A program made the position numbers and the translations under genes. A DNA stretch of 35,493 nucleotides from Acidobacteriota bacterium (GTDB taxonomy: Bacteria > Acidobacteriota > Terriglobia > Bryobacterales > Bryobacteraceae), in assembly GCA_016178945.1 (NCBI GenBank), contig JACOSH010000038.1, positions 1 to 35,493 of the forward strand, read 5' to 3'. Position 1 is the first letter of the stretch, and every line of letters starts with the position of its first letter. A model generated the notes under the pieces. The model was given only the letters and a program-made list of their open reading frames with translations, was not told the DNA's origin and ran no database searches. Below, piece after piece: positions 8,623 through 18,413 of the stretch.

Positions 8623-8720
8623 CCAGTCTATACGAAGGAGGCTGGTGGACCGTTCCCGGACCGCCGCTGCGCGTTCGCACAGATGTGTGCGACACTCAAG
8701 ACTGTGAGAGGGAGCGGTCC

Positions 8721-9155
8721 ATGTTCACGTTCGCCTATCCCGCCGTTTTCAAGCGTGATGAAGATGGAAAATTACTCGTCAGCTTTCCCGATTTCTCCGC
8801 GGCGCATACGGACGGGGCCACCGCAAACGAAGCCATGGAGGAGGCCATTGACTGTCTGGGCAGCAGTATCGCTTTTGTCATGGCCGACAAGGCCGGCGTG
8901 CCTAAGCCCTCGCGACTGAAGCGCGGCCAGAGGCTCGTGCCGGTACCGTTGTGGATCGTGGGGAAGCTGGCCCTGTACTGGGCGATTCGCGATGCCGGAA
9001 TCAACCAGTCCGAGCTGGCGCGGCGGCTGAATGTGCGAGAGACGGTTGTGCGGCGGATGCTCGATCCCAAGCACGACACGAGGCAAGAGAAGATCCAGGC
9101 TGCCTTGGAAGCGCTGGGCAAGCGCGTCGTGATGGCCTATGATGACGCCGCGTGA
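8721..9155 (+). CDS. HicB-family antitoxin with HTH
   Basis: MFTFAYPAVFKRDEDGKLLVSFPDFSAAHTDGATANEAMEEAIDCL (HicB fold) followed by NQSELARRLNVRETVVRRMLDPKHDTRQEKIQAALEALGKRV. Start placed at the ATG rather than the upstream GTG. Confidence 0.85.
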   Translation: MFTFAYPAVFKRDEDGKLLVSFPDFSAAHTDGATANEAMEEAIDCLGSSIAFVMADKAGVPKPSRLKRGQRLVPVPLWIVGKLALYWAIRDAGINQSELARRLNVRETVVRRMLDPKHDTRQEKIQAALEALGKRVVMAYDDAA

Positions 9156-9258
9156 GCGTTGGGTTGCTATCACGCCTCGCCGTGCCCTACCGGCCAGGCT
9201 CGACTCCGCTAACCGCCGGGAAGCATCTACCCGTTTCAAAAGAAAGGGGAGCGGTCGT

Positions 9259-9286
9259 TTGACGAGGGTCACGAATAACCTACACT
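9259..9286 (+). promoter_or_regulatory. Candidate sigma70-like promoter for the AbrB gene
   Basis: TTGACG - 16 nt - TACACT, ending 29 bp before the ATG. Confidence 0.4.
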
Positions 9287-9315
9287 GAAAGCGAACTCAG
9301 TTCCAGGCGGATTCC

Positions 9316-9594
9316 ATGAGGGCAACCCCCACCCAAGAACGAATCGGCCGCGTCGGGCAGCGCCGCCAGGTGGTCATCCCGCGCGAGATGCTCAAGACCC
9401 TCAAGCTACAGGTAGGGGACCCTGTGGCGTTCAGTAATCAAGCCGACGGCGTGCTCATCAAACCGAAGCGCGTAGCAGTTCCCGGCGACTTGCTCACGCC
9501 GGCGGAGGCAAGAATGGTCCGCCGCAGCGAGGCCCAGCTCAAACGTGGAGAATCGAAACCCTGGCGTGTTGTGAAACATGCGCTATCGCGTTGA
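9316..9594 (+). CDS. AbrB/MazE-type (SpoVT-AbrB fold) antitoxin
   Basis: RIGRVGQRRQVVIPREMLKTLKLQVGDPVAFSNQADGVLIKPK. Confidence 0.85.
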   Translation: MRATPTQERIGRVGQRRQVVIPREMLKTLKLQVGDPVAFSNQADGVLIKPKRVAVPGDLLTPAEARMVRRSEAQLKRGESKPWRVVKHALSR

Positions 9595-9660
9595 GCTTTC
9601 CAACGAAGCCCAAGAGCCTAGCCGTGGTCCTCATCAAATCCAAAGACACCTATCGGTAAC
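9578..9660 (+). pseudogene. N-terminal stub of a RelE/ParE-type toxin
   Basis: ATG overlaps the antitoxin 3' end; MRYRVELSNEAQ... matches the typical RelE/ParE start (M[RK]YRVELSxEAQ). The fold does not continue and the next gene starts at 9753. Confidence 0.5.
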
Positions 9661-9752
9661 AAACCGCACGGCCACCTCGAAACTCGGGCCGCGCCCGTTG
9701 CGGAAGCGTAGCCCGCCCCAAGCTCACTCCTTGCTGCACTACACTGGTCAGC

Positions 9753-10556
9753 ATGATGCGCCGGAGCTATATTCTGATGGACCGTCTTTCCTCCTTCCCG
9801 CGTCCGGAGGATCTGAGGCGCGTCCTCGACACTGTCCGCGCCTGCGGCTATGACGGCATCGAGCTGAACCTCACCGAGCCGTTCGGGTTCGACATCGGCC
9901 TGCTGGAACGCTGGCTCTCCGAGACCGGCCTGGTGGTTCCGTCCTTCCTGACCGGCGAGGCCTATTTCGACGGCCTGTGCCTGTCCTCGCCCGACGCGGA
10001 GGTGCGCCGGCGGACCGTCGCGCGCCTGGCCGGCTACACCGCCGCGGCCGAGCGGTTCCACGCGGTCCTGGTGGTCGGGCTCCTGCAGGGGCGCCGCTCC
10101 GACGAGCCGGATACCGAACGGGCCCGCGCGCGCATCGTCCAGGGGCTCCGCGGGCTGGCCCGCGCCGCGGAAGCCCGGGGCGTCGAGGTCGTGGTCGAAC
10201 CCGTCAATCACCTCCAGGTCGGATTCCACAATTCGGTGGCGGAAGTGCGCGAGCTGATCCGCCAGGTGGGGGCCGATTCCATCCGGCCGATGGTCGACAC
10301 GGTGCATATGAACATCGAAGAGGCCTCGCTGACCCAGCCGATCCTCGATTGCGGCGCCGCGCTGCGCCACGTGCACCTGTGCGAATCCAACGGCGGGCGC
10401 TTCGGCAGCGGCCACATCGACTTCAAGGCGGTCCTGGGCGCTCTGCGCCGCATCGAATACCACGGCTTCGTCTCCGTCAAGGTCTACCGTCTCCTGGATC
10501 TTCCCGAGGCGGCGCGCTCCAGCATCGAGTATCTTCGCGGCCTGGAGGCGAACTGA
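9753..10556 (+). CDS. Sugar phosphate isomerase/epimerase, xylose isomerase-like TIM barrel
   Basis: CGYDGIELNLTEP; VEVVVEPVNH; IRPMVDTVHMNIEE; HVHLCESNGGRFGSGHIDF. Confidence 0.85.
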   Translation: MMRRSYILMDRLSSFPRPEDLRRVLDTVRACGYDGIELNLTEPFGFDIGLLERWLSETGLVVPSFLTGEAYFDGLCLSSPDAEVRRRTVARLAGYTAAAERFHAVLVVGLLQGRRSDEPDTERARARIVQGLRGLARAAEARGVEVVVEPVNHLQVGFHNSVAEVRELIRQVGADSIRPMVDTVHMNIEEASLTQPILDCGAALRHVHLCESNGGRFGSGHIDFKAVLGALRRIEYHGFVSVKVYRLLDLPEAARSSIEYLRGLEAN

Positions 10557-10557
10557 C

Positions 10558-11331
10558 ATGTGGGACTTCACCGGCAAGACCGCCGTCGTCACCGGCGGCG
10601 GCCGCGGCATCGGGCGCGCCACGGCGATCGCCTTCGCGCGTCACGGAGCGCGCGTGGCGGTCCTGGATGTCGACGCCGATTCGGCCGCCGAGACCGTATC
10701 CATGCTAGGGGAGCACCCCGCCGGCGGCCGTGCCTGGCGCTGCGACGTCTCCCAGGAGGGCGAAGTGCGTCACACCATCGCCCAGATCGTCGCAACCTTC
10801 GGCGCGATTGACGTCCTCTTCAACAACGCCGGAATCAACCTGCGCCTGCCGCTGGCCGAGTGGACCGAAGCCGATTGGACAAAGGTGATCGCGGTCAACT
10901 TCATCGGCGCGCTCCTGGTGGCCCGCGCGGCTGGCGCCCACATGGTGGAACGGCGCCGAGGCAGCATCGTCAACATGTCCGCGCTGGGCGGCGGCCTCAT
11001 CGGGCTGGGCCGCGGCACGGCGGTGTATTGCGGTACCAAGGGAGCGGTCGCGGCCATGACCCGGGACCTGGCCGCCGAGTGGGCGCCCTACGGGGTGCGC
11101 GTCAACTGCGTGGCTCCGGGCTGGATTGAAACCGGAATGAACGCTCCTCTTCTCCAGCACCCCACCGCCCCGAGACAGGTGATCGAGCGCGTGCCGCTGG
11201 GCCGCTGGGGCTCGGTCGAGGACGTCGCCGGCCCGGTGCTGTTCCTGGCGTCGGATGCCGCCAATTACATTACCGGCCACCTGCTGCCCATCGATGGCGG
11301 CGCGGCGGCCATCATCAAGATCTCTTTGTGA
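10558..11331 (+). CDS. SDR-family NAD(P)-dependent oxidoreductase
   Basis: TGGGRGIG cofactor motif; NNAGIN; YCGTKGAV active-site YxxxK; C-terminal GGAAA. Confidence 0.93.
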   Translation: MWDFTGKTAVVTGGGRGIGRATAIAFARHGARVAVLDVDADSAAETVSMLGEHPAGGRAWRCDVSQEGEVRHTIAQIVATFGAIDVLFNNAGINLRLPLAEWTEADWTKVIAVNFIGALLVARAAGAHMVERRRGSIVNMSALGGGLIGLGRGTAVYCGTKGAVAAMTRDLAAEWAPYGVRVNCVAPGWIETGMNAPLLQHPTAPRQVIERVPLGRWGSVEDVAGPVLFLASDAANYITGHLLPIDGGAAAIIKISL

Positions 11332-11362
11332 TGCGCCGCCCACCGGAGGTTATCATGAAGGG

Positions 11363-11665
11363 ATGCCATCGGCGCTCCGGAGGCTGGACCAGCCCGTCAT
11401 CATCGTGATCCTGGTGGCCCTTGCTTCCCTCGCGCTGGTCATCCTGGCCCTCCTGCTGTGGACTCTGCTGGTTCGCGGCTTTTTCCGCAGTGCGGCCTGC
11501 CCCCACTGCGGCAGCAGCCGGATCCGGCCCTCCGAGATGCCCATGCGGGGGGATTGGTGGCGCGCGTGGTTCTCTCTAAGTCCTTACCGTTGCTTGGGTT
11601 GTGGCGTTCGATTCTACAACGCAAGATGGTCCCGCCTTCCCAGGGCGGGCGAGCCTTCCGCCTAG
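11363..11665 (+). CDS. Small membrane protein with zinc-ribbon-like cysteines
   Basis: One TM helix, then CPHCGSSRIRPSE...PYRCLGCGVRFYN. Confidence 0.6.
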   Translation: MPSALRRLDQPVIIVILVALASLALVILALLLWTLLVRGFFRSAACPHCGSSRIRPSEMPMRGDWWRAWFSLSPYRCLGCGVRFYNARWSRLPRAGEPSA

Positions 11666-11695
11666 CCGGCGGCTCCTGATATCCTGGTAACAAGC

Positions 11696-12613
11696 ATGCG
11701 GGCCTTGCTTGTCATCCTGGCCGTCTCCCTGAGCGCCGCCGCGCAGGTGCGGATGATTTCCAGCATTCCCAGCCCCGAGCAATCGGTGCAGGATGGCGCC
11801 CAAATGTCTCCGGGCGCGGCCGAGCTGTGCGAGCAGCAACTGGAGAAAGACCCCAACGATCTGACCGCACGCGCCAAGTTGATCGGCTACTATTTCTACC
11901 AGTGGATGCGCGCCGGTGAGGAGCGGTCGAAGGCCGCGCGCCGCCGCCACATCCTGTGGACCATCCAGCACCGCCCGGAGCACCCCCTGGCCGCGCTGTA
12001 CGAGTCCATCCTGGATCCGAAGGGAACCTCGCTGGCCGATCCGCCCGCCTACCAGGAAGCCCGGCGCCTGTGGCTGTCGCACCTGGAAACGCGCAGCGGC
12101 GATGTGGCGGCGGCCGGCAACGTGGGGAAGTACTTCCAATTGAATGACCGCGAGCTGGCCGAGCGCGGCTACAAACAGGCCCTGGCCATCGACCCGCGCA
12201 ACGGCGAATGGCAGTGGCGGCTGGGCTTCCTGTACGGCCTCGCTATTCTGGGGGTGGACGCCCTGGCCTTCAACGGCCAGCCGGCCTCCATCGACCCGCT
12301 GGCCCAGCAGTCACCCTTCACCGCCAAAGCCAGGAAGGAGCTGGAGACCTCCGCCAGTCCGCTGCTGGTGGCGGTGGCCGGCAACATCCTGGCCCGGTAT
12401 GGCACCATGCTGGCCGCCTCGGAGAAGTCCCGCATCGAACATCTGGAAGAGGCGGAAAAATTGTATCGCCGGGCCCAGATGCTCGATCCAAATAATCCGA
12501 GTTGGAAACAGATGCTGCAGGAGGCCCAGGCGCTGAAGATCCGAATGCAGGTCAGCGATCCCCCGTCCGACGGGCGGGCCGCGCGGCCCCGGCCGCCGGG
12601 GAAGAAGCCCTAA
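11696..12613 (+). CDS. Secreted TPR-like protein
   Basis: Signal peptide MRALLVILAVSLSAAAQ; helical repeat pattern (AERGYKQALAIDPRNGEWQWRLG, AEKLYRRAQMLDPNNPSWKQ). Confidence 0.7.
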   Translation: MRALLVILAVSLSAAAQVRMISSIPSPEQSVQDGAQMSPGAAELCEQQLEKDPNDLTARAKLIGYYFYQWMRAGEERSKAARRRHILWTIQHRPEHPLAALYESILDPKGTSLADPPAYQEARRLWLSHLETRSGDVAAAGNVGKYFQLNDRELAERGYKQALAIDPRNGEWQWRLGFLYGLAILGVDALAFNGQPASIDPLAQQSPFTAKARKELETSASPLLVAVAGNILARYGTMLAASEKSRIEHLEEAEKLYRRAQMLDPNNPSWKQMLQEAQALKIRMQVSDPPSDGRAARPRPPGKKP

Positions 12614-12667
12614 CCTCCCAGCGTCTGCTCCGTCGGGTATAGTAGAAAGATTCAACCCAGAGGTCAA

Positions 12668-15600
12668 GTGAACACAAGCAAGGTAAGTGTCGTTTTCTTA
12701 GCCGCGCTGGCGGCGGTCTCCGCCCAGACCTTCAGGGGCTCCATCGGCGGACGGATCACCGACGCTGACAACAAGGCGATTTCCGCGGCGCGGATCACTC
12801 TGGTCTCGCGCGAGACAGGCAAGCTGCGCGCCACCGGCAGCGATGCGGACGGGCAGTTCGCGGTCTGGCTGCTGGCCCCGGGCGGCTATAAGCTGGAAGT
12901 GGAGCGCGAGGGCTACCGCAAGCACGTCCAGCCGTTGGAGCTGCTGGTGAACCAGGAGATCCGGATCGACGTGCCGCTGCTGCCCGGCCAGCGCACCGAA
13001 GAGATTGTGGTCACGGCCACACGCGGTCTGCTTAAGACGGAGTCCTCCGCCCTGGGCGCCGTGATCGAAAACCGTCAGGTAAGGGGACTGCCGCTGGATG
13101 GGCGGAACTTCTTCGAGCTGAGCCTGCTGGTCCCCGGCGCGGCTCCCGCCGCCCAAGGCTCGGCCGGCTCGGTGCGCGGCGATCTGGCCCTGCATTTCAA
13201 CGGCGCGCGCGAGGACTCCAACAACTTCCTGCTGGACGGCGTCTACAACGGCGACGCCAAGCTGAACACCTTCGGGGTGAAACCGCCGGTGGATGCCATC
13301 CAGGAGTTCGAAGTCCTCACCAGCGGCTACGACGCCTCGTTTGGCCGCAACGCCGGCGGGCAAGTGAATGTCGTGACCAAGTCGGGCGGCAACCAGGTGC
13401 ATGGCTCGGCCTACGAGTTTTTCCGCCACGCCGCCATGGATTCCCGGAACTACTTCGCGCCGGCCGGCGAGCCCAGCCCGAAGTACCAGCGCAACCAGTT
13501 TGGCGGCTCGCTGGGCGGGCCGTTGCGCAAGGACCGCACCTTCTTCTTCGGCGATTACGAGGGCCTGCGCCTGCGCGAGGGGATCACGCGCGTCACCAAC
13601 GTTCCGACCGCACAGGAGCGCCGGGGCGACTTCTCGCAGAGCCCCCGCCCGCTGATCGATCCGTTCACGCAGCAGCCCTTTCCGGGCAACCGCATCCCGC
13701 AGGAACGCCTGCATCCCATCGGGCTGGGAATCGCCTCGCTATATCCGCTGCCGAACCGCCAGGTCCCGGGGCAGAATTTCGTGTCCTCTCCGGCGTTGCG
13801 CGATCGGGACGATCACTTCGACGCGCGGATCGACCATGCGCTCAGCGCCTCCTCCGAGATTACGGCGCGCTACAGTTTCGCCGACCGCACGCTGTTCGAT
13901 CCCTTCTCCGGCCCCTCGTTTGCGCTGGTGCCGGGCTATGGCACCGACGTCCCGCGCCGCGCCCAGAATGCGATGCTGGCCGAGACCCACATCTTCTCTC
14001 CCAGTTTGATGAACGAAGTGCGGCTGGCCTTCAATCGCGTGGCCGGCGGCTCGTTCCAGCAGAATCAGGGGAAAGACATCAACCGCGCCGTGGGCTTGCC
14101 CGGACTGGCGTCGAACCCGCGGGACCTGGGCTTGAGCTTCATCACGGTGACCGGCTACTCGCCGCTGGGGGACGAGTACAACAACCCGCAGCACGGCGTC
14201 ACCAACACCTATCAGGTGGTCGACCAGGCCAGTTACGCGCATGGGCGCCATCTGGCCAGGTTCGGGTTCGACTACCGCGCTCTCCAGCAGAATGCCTACC
14301 GCGACGTGCAGTCGCGCGGCTTCCTCAACTTCCTGGGCCAGACCGGCAATGCGCTCTCGGAGCTGCTGCAAGGACTGGTTTCGGTGAGCGGCGGCGCGCG
14401 CCTGGACAATCCCCAGCATCTGCGCGTGCACAGCTACGGATTCTTCGCTCAGGATACGTTTCGCGTGCGCCCGGACCTGACCCTGACGGCGGGAATGCGC
14501 TACGAATACAACTCGCCGGGCGTGGACACCCAGGACCGGGCGAATCTCTACGACGTGGCGAGCCAGCGGCTGGTGGCGGTGGGCAAAGACGGTTTCCCGC
14601 GCGGCGGCTATGAGCCGGATCGCAACAACTTCGGCCCGCGCCTGGGGCTGGCCTGGACGCCGGGCCGCGGCAACACCGTGCTGCGCGGCGGTTACGGCCT
14701 GTACTACGATCAGTCGGCGCTGGCCCCCAGCGAGGGGCTGTACTTCAGCCCGCCGTACTTCGATTTCAAGCTCTACTTCTCGCTGCCGCCGCAGGTGGTG
14801 CTGCTGTTGCACGACCCGTTCCCGAAAAACTTTCCCTTCCCGTTGCCGTCGTCGGCGTTGGCTTTCCAAAGGGATCTGCGCACCAGCTATATCCAACATT
14901 GGAACTTCAGCGTGCAGCGGCAGGTGGGGATGGGCCGCGTCGTGGAGTTGGCCTACGTGGGCTCGAAGGGCACGCGGTTGCTGTCGGGCCGCGATATCAA
15001 TCAGCCGCGCCCCAGCCCGAGGCAGCCCAATCCCCGCCCGGTGTTGCAGTTCGACGACATCAACCGCATCGAGTCGCGCGGCAACTCCAGCTACAACAGC
15101 TTGCAGGCGCGGCTCCAGCAGCGGGTCCGGGGCGGGTTGTCGCTGCTGGCCTCTTACACCTGGTCGAAGTCGCTCGACGACGCGTCCAGTTTCTTCCCCA
15201 GCGCGGGCGATCCCAGCTATGCGCAGGACAGCTACAACGCGCGCGCCGAACGCGGCCGGTCCGGCTTCGACCAGCCCCACCGGCTGTCGGCGGCCTACTC
15301 CTACGACCTGCCGATCGCCAAAGGACATCGCTGGCTGGGCGGATGGCAGACCTTCGGCATCCTGACGCTGCAGACCGGGCGCCCCTTCACGGTGGCGCTG
15401 ATGCCGGAGCTGGACAACAGCAACACGGGCCGCTCGATCCTGGGGTTCGGCGCCAACGACCGGCCCAACCTGGTAGGGGCGGCGAAACTGGACGCCCGGA
15501 CCCCGGAGCGCTGGTTCAACACGGCGGCCTTTGAGTTGCCCCCGTACGGCAGCTTCGGCAACGCCGGCCGGAACATCCTGGATGGCCCGGGCCTGGCCAC

Positions 15601-15796
15601 GCTGAATGCCTCCATCGTCAAGGACACCCGCGTGGGCGAGCGCCTGAACCTGCAATTCCGGGCCGAGGCCTTCAATCTGTTCAACCGCACCAACTTCGAT
15701 CTACCCGACAACTTCGTGGGGTCGCCGACGTTCGGGGCGATCCGCTCGGCGGGTAGTCCCCGGCACGTGCAACTGGGGTTGAAACTCTTGTTCTGA
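12668..15796 (+). CDS. TonB-dependent receptor with N-terminal carboxypeptidase-regulatory-like domain
   Basis: [58 protein letters not shown]-terminal [41 protein letters not shown] start. Confidence 0.93.
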   Translation: MNTSKVSVVFLAALAAVSAQTFRGSIGGRITDADNKAISAARITLVSRETGKLRATGSDADGQFAVWLLAPGGYKLEVEREGYRKHVQPLELLVNQEIRIDVPLLPGQRTEEIVVTATRGLLKTESSALGAVIENRQVRGLPLDGRNFFELSLLVPGAAPAAQGSAGSVRGDLALHFNGAREDSNNFLLDGVYNGDAKLNTFGVKPPVDAIQEFEVLTSGYDASFGRNAGGQVNVVTKSGGNQVHGSAYEFFRHAAMDSRNYFAPAGEPSPKYQRNQFGGSLGGPLRKDRTFFFGDYEGLRLREGITRVTNVPTAQERRGDFSQSPRPLIDPFTQQPFPGNRIPQERLHPIGLGIASLYPLPNRQVPGQNFVSSPALRDRDDHFDARIDHALSASSEITARYSFADRTLFDPFSGPSFALVPGYGTDVPRRAQNAMLAETHIFSPSLMNEVRLAFNRVAGGSFQQNQGKDINRAVGLPGLASNPRDLGLSFITVTGYSPLGDEYNNPQHGVTNTYQVVDQASYAHGRHLARFGFDYRALQQNAYRDVQSRGFLNFLGQTGNALSELLQGLVSVSGGARLDNPQHLRVHSYGFFAQDTFRVRPDLTLTAGMRYEYNSPGVDTQDRANLYDVASQRLVAVGKDGFPRGGYEPDRNNFGPRLGLAWTPGRGNTVLRGGYGLYYDQSALAPSEGLYFSPPYFDFKLYFSLPPQVVLLLHDPFPKNFPFPLPSSALAFQRDLRTSYIQHWNFSVQRQVGMGRVVELAYVGSKGTRLLSGRDINQPRPSPRQPNPRPVLQFDDINRIESRGNSSYNSLQARLQQRVRGGLSLLASYTWSKSLDDASSFFPSAGDPSYAQDSYNARAERGRSGFDQPHRLSAAYSYDLPIAKGHRWLGGWQTFGILTLQTGRPFTVALMPELDNSNTGRSILGFGANDRPNLVGAAKLDARTPERWFNTAAFELPPYGSFGNAGRNILDGPGLATLNASIVKDTRVGERLNLQFRAEAFNLFNRTNFDLPDNFVGSPTFGAIRSAGSPRHVQLGLKLLF

Positions 15797-15841
15797 CGGA
15801 GCCGCGACGGTTAACGGAGCGGTGGCCACTTTCTCACTACA

Positions 15842-16747
15842 CTAGGTCCTGGGATCTTCGCTCTTGGCCGGATCGTCCACGGCAAACTTGGGCCCGTTGT
15901 CATCCCACTCCTCCACGCGGAAGAAGCGGCCCTTGCCCACCGGACCGTCCAGCTCCTTCACCGACAGCTCCACCTTGGAGCCTTTGACGCGTCCCCACAC
16001 GTGGTGGTAGAAGAAGCCTTCCTTGAAGCCGAGACCCTTGCTCAGGCCGCGGTTGATGCTGCCGCCGGAGCTGCCCACTTCCATGTAGACGATGCCGTCG
16101 CGCGTCATCTTGACGAACTGGTGGCCGTGGCCGCTGATCACGTGGCCGACGCCGTACTTCTTGCAGATCTGGTGCAGAGGGAACTCGCCGGAACCCAGCT
16201 TCAGGAAGACCAGCCAATAGGGTTTGTGGAAGAAGACGAACTTGGGGCGGCGGTCTTTGTTGGCCTCCAGGTCTTCCTGCAGAAACTTGAGCTGGGCCTC
16301 GCTCAGCTCCGTGCCACGGGAGTTGTCGAGCACGGTGAAGTGGGCGTCCTGATAGTTGAAGCTGTAGTAGCTGGGTCGCCCGGTCTGCGCCTGATAGACC
16401 CGCTGGGAGGTGTCCGAAAAGACGTCGTGATTGCCGGGAGTGAAGTACAGGGGGTAGTGCTTGTAACGCTCCCAGATGGGACGCAGCTCCTGCCACTGGG
16501 CTTCGGCCACTTCATCCTTGCCGCCCTGGATGGTGTCGCCGACGTTGATGACGAAGTCGGGGTGCAGCAGGTCGACTTCGCGCCAGACGCGGCCATAGAT
16601 CTCCGGGGTTGCGCCGCCGGTGCGGTCGCCCAGAATCGACATGCGGAAGTCGTTCTTGGGCTCGGTGACGGCCCGGGTGCCGACCACGGCGACGAACAGC
16701 AGCACAACCAGGCTGCCCACGATCCAGCGGCGATGAGGCGATGTCAT
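15842..16747 (-). CDS. Metallophosphoesterase
   Basis: SILGDRTGG; DFVINVGDTIQGG; YFTPGNHDVF; VISGHGHQF. Confidence 0.9.
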   Translation of the reverse strand: MTSPHRRWIVGSLVVLLFVAVVGTRAVTEPKNDFRMSILGDRTGGATPEIYGRVWREVDLLHPDFVINVGDTIQGGKDEVAEAQWQELRPIWERYKHYPLYFTPGNHDVFSDTSQRVYQAQTGRPSYYSFNYQDAHFTVLDNSRGTELSEAQLKFLQEDLEANKDRRPKFVFFHKPYWLVFLKLGSGEFPLHQICKKYGVGHVISGHGHQFVKMTRDGIVYMEVGSSGGSINRGLSKGLGFKEGFFYHHVWGRVKGSKVELSVKELDGPVGKGRFFRVEEWDDNGPKFAVDDPAKSEDPRT

Positions 16748-16802
16748 AGGGACAGTGTAAACTTTTTCTGCGATTTTTTCGCCCCCAGCCCACTAATATT
16801 GT

Positions 16803-18413
16803 GTGGGAGCGCCGGACCATTGGGGGGTATTGTGCCTGGCAGGCTTGGCCGCCTGGGTGCTCATCAGCGGCCTGGACGATCTGCTGCTGGACCTGGTGCG
16901 GGCGTGGTTGTGGGCCCGGCCCCCGGCCTGCCCGGCTGGCCATGGAGCCCGCCCCAGCCCATGGATCGCGGTGTTTGTCCCGTTGTGGCAGGAGCACCAG
17001 GTCATCGCCGGCATGATCGAGCACAACGTGGAGGCGCTGGGCTACCATCGCTACCACATCTTCATCGGCGTCTACCCCAATGACCCGCTCACCCGCTCCG
17101 TAGTGGTGAACCTGGAGCGCCGGCACCCCCAGGTCCACATGGCGGAATGCCCGCACGACGGTCCGACCTCCAAGGCCGACTGCCTGAATTGGATCTACCT
17201 GCGCATGCTGCTTTTCGAAGAGCAGCACGGTGTGTCCTTTGACTTAGTAGTGACGCACGACGCCGAGGACCTGATTCACCCCCAGGCGCTCGACCTCGCG
17301 AGCGAGCTGGCGGGGGAGGCCGACATGGTGCAGATCCCGGTCCTGCCGCTTCCGACTCCGTCGCTGGAGCTGGTCCACGGCGTCTATTGCGATGAGTTCG
17401 CCGACTACCAGATCCGGGAGCTGCCTGCGCGGCAGTTCCTGGGCGGATTCCTGCCTTCCTGCGGCGTCGGAGTGGCCTTCTCGCGCAGGGCGCTGGAGGA
17501 GCTTGCCCAGCGCAACTCCAACCGCATCTTCGATCCCCGCTGCTTGACCGAGGACTATGAGATCGGGTTTCGCCTGCACCGCATGGGCCGCCGCGCGATT
17601 TTCGTTCTTCTCCAGCGCCGCGAGGGAGGCCTGTTGGCCACCCGCGAGTACTTCCCGCGCACCTTTCGGGGCGCGGTTCGGCAGCGGACCCGGTGGATGA
17701 TGGGGATCGCCCTGCAATCCTGGGAGCTGCACGACTGCAAGGAGACTCTCGGCCAGCTTTATTGGTTCTGGCGCGATCGGAAAGGGCTGATCGGCAGCCT
17801 GGTGAGCCCGGCCACCAATGCGTTTTTCGTTTACGGGCTGGCCTCGGGAATGGACGGCGCGCCGTGGCTGGGGCCGGTCTTTTCGGTGACGCTGGTCTTG
17901 CAACTCCTGCATCTGGGTATCAAGATGTACTGCGCCGGCTTGATCTACGGCTGGCGCTTTGCCGCGGGCGCACCGCTGCGCGCCTGGGTCGGGAACGCAA
18001 TCAACTTCCTGGCCGCCGCATGCGCCATCTGGAGGTATGCAGTGGCCAAACTAAAAGGGGAGCCGCTGGTCTGGCTCAAGACGGAACATCTCTATCCGTC
18101 GCGGTCGACCTTGCTCAGCCTGAGGGAGAACCTGCCGTCAATTGAACTAGGCCTCCGGGAGATCGCCCGCGGCGCAAGCCGCGCGCTTCCCGCGGCCGTG
18201 GCTCGAAAGTGGAGGGTGCTACCCTTCCGCGTGAGTGAAGGGCAACTGCTGGTGGCCGGGCCCGAGTTGCCCTCCAGCGAGATGGCCGCGGAGCTGCGGC
18301 GCTTCTGCTCCCTGGAGGTGCAGTTTCACTGCATCGCGTTGACGGACTACGCGGCGCTGGAGGAGCAGTACATGCCCCGGCCGGATCAGAGGGCCGTGCC
18401 CCTGCTCCAGTGA
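16803..18413 (+). CDS. Membrane GT2 glycosyltransferase, NfrB-like, with partial GspE/MshEN-like C-terminus
   Basis: WIAVFVPLWQEHQVIAGMIEHNV; VVTHDAEDLIHP; TEDYEIGFRL; RQRTRWMMG; C-terminal ALPAAVARKWRVLPFRVSEGQLLVAGPELPSSEMAAELRRF...YAALEEQY. Confidence 0.82.
   Translation: MGAPDHWGVLCLAGLAAWVLISGLDDLLLDLVRAWLWARPPACPAGHGARPSPWIAVFVPLWQEHQVIAGMIEHNVEALGYHRYHIFIGVYPNDPLTRSVVVNLERRHPQVHMAECPHDGPTSKADCLNWIYLRMLLFEEQHGVSFDLVVTHDAEDLIHPQALDLASELAGEADMVQIPVLPLPTPSLELVHGVYCDEFADYQIRELPARQFLGGFLPSCGVGVAFSRRALEELAQRNSNRIFDPRCLTEDYEIGFRLHRMGRRAIFVLLQRREGGLLATREYFPRTFRGAVRQRTRWMMGIALQSWELHDCKETLGQLYWFWRDRKGLIGSLVSPATNAFFVYGLASGMDGAPWLGPVFSVTLVLQLLHLGIKMYCAGLIYGWRFAAGAPLRAWVGNAINFLAAACAIWRYAVAKLKGEPLVWLKTEHLYPSRSTLLSLRENLPSIELGLREIARGASRALPAAVARKWRVLPFRVSEGQLLVAGPELPSSEMAAELRRFCSLEVQFHCIALTDYAALEEQYMPRPDQRAVPLLQ

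Noticed and set aside
8590-8720. Possible HicA toxin upstream of HicB
   Set aside because: Checked the short frames there; none shows the HicA core (G-x-x-x-x-R-x-x-G-S-H) or suitable length.
13739-15655. 638-aa minus-strand ORF opposite the TonB receptor
   Set aside because: Antisense of a clear receptor; composition typical of shadow frames (Arg/Ala/Gln/Val-rich).
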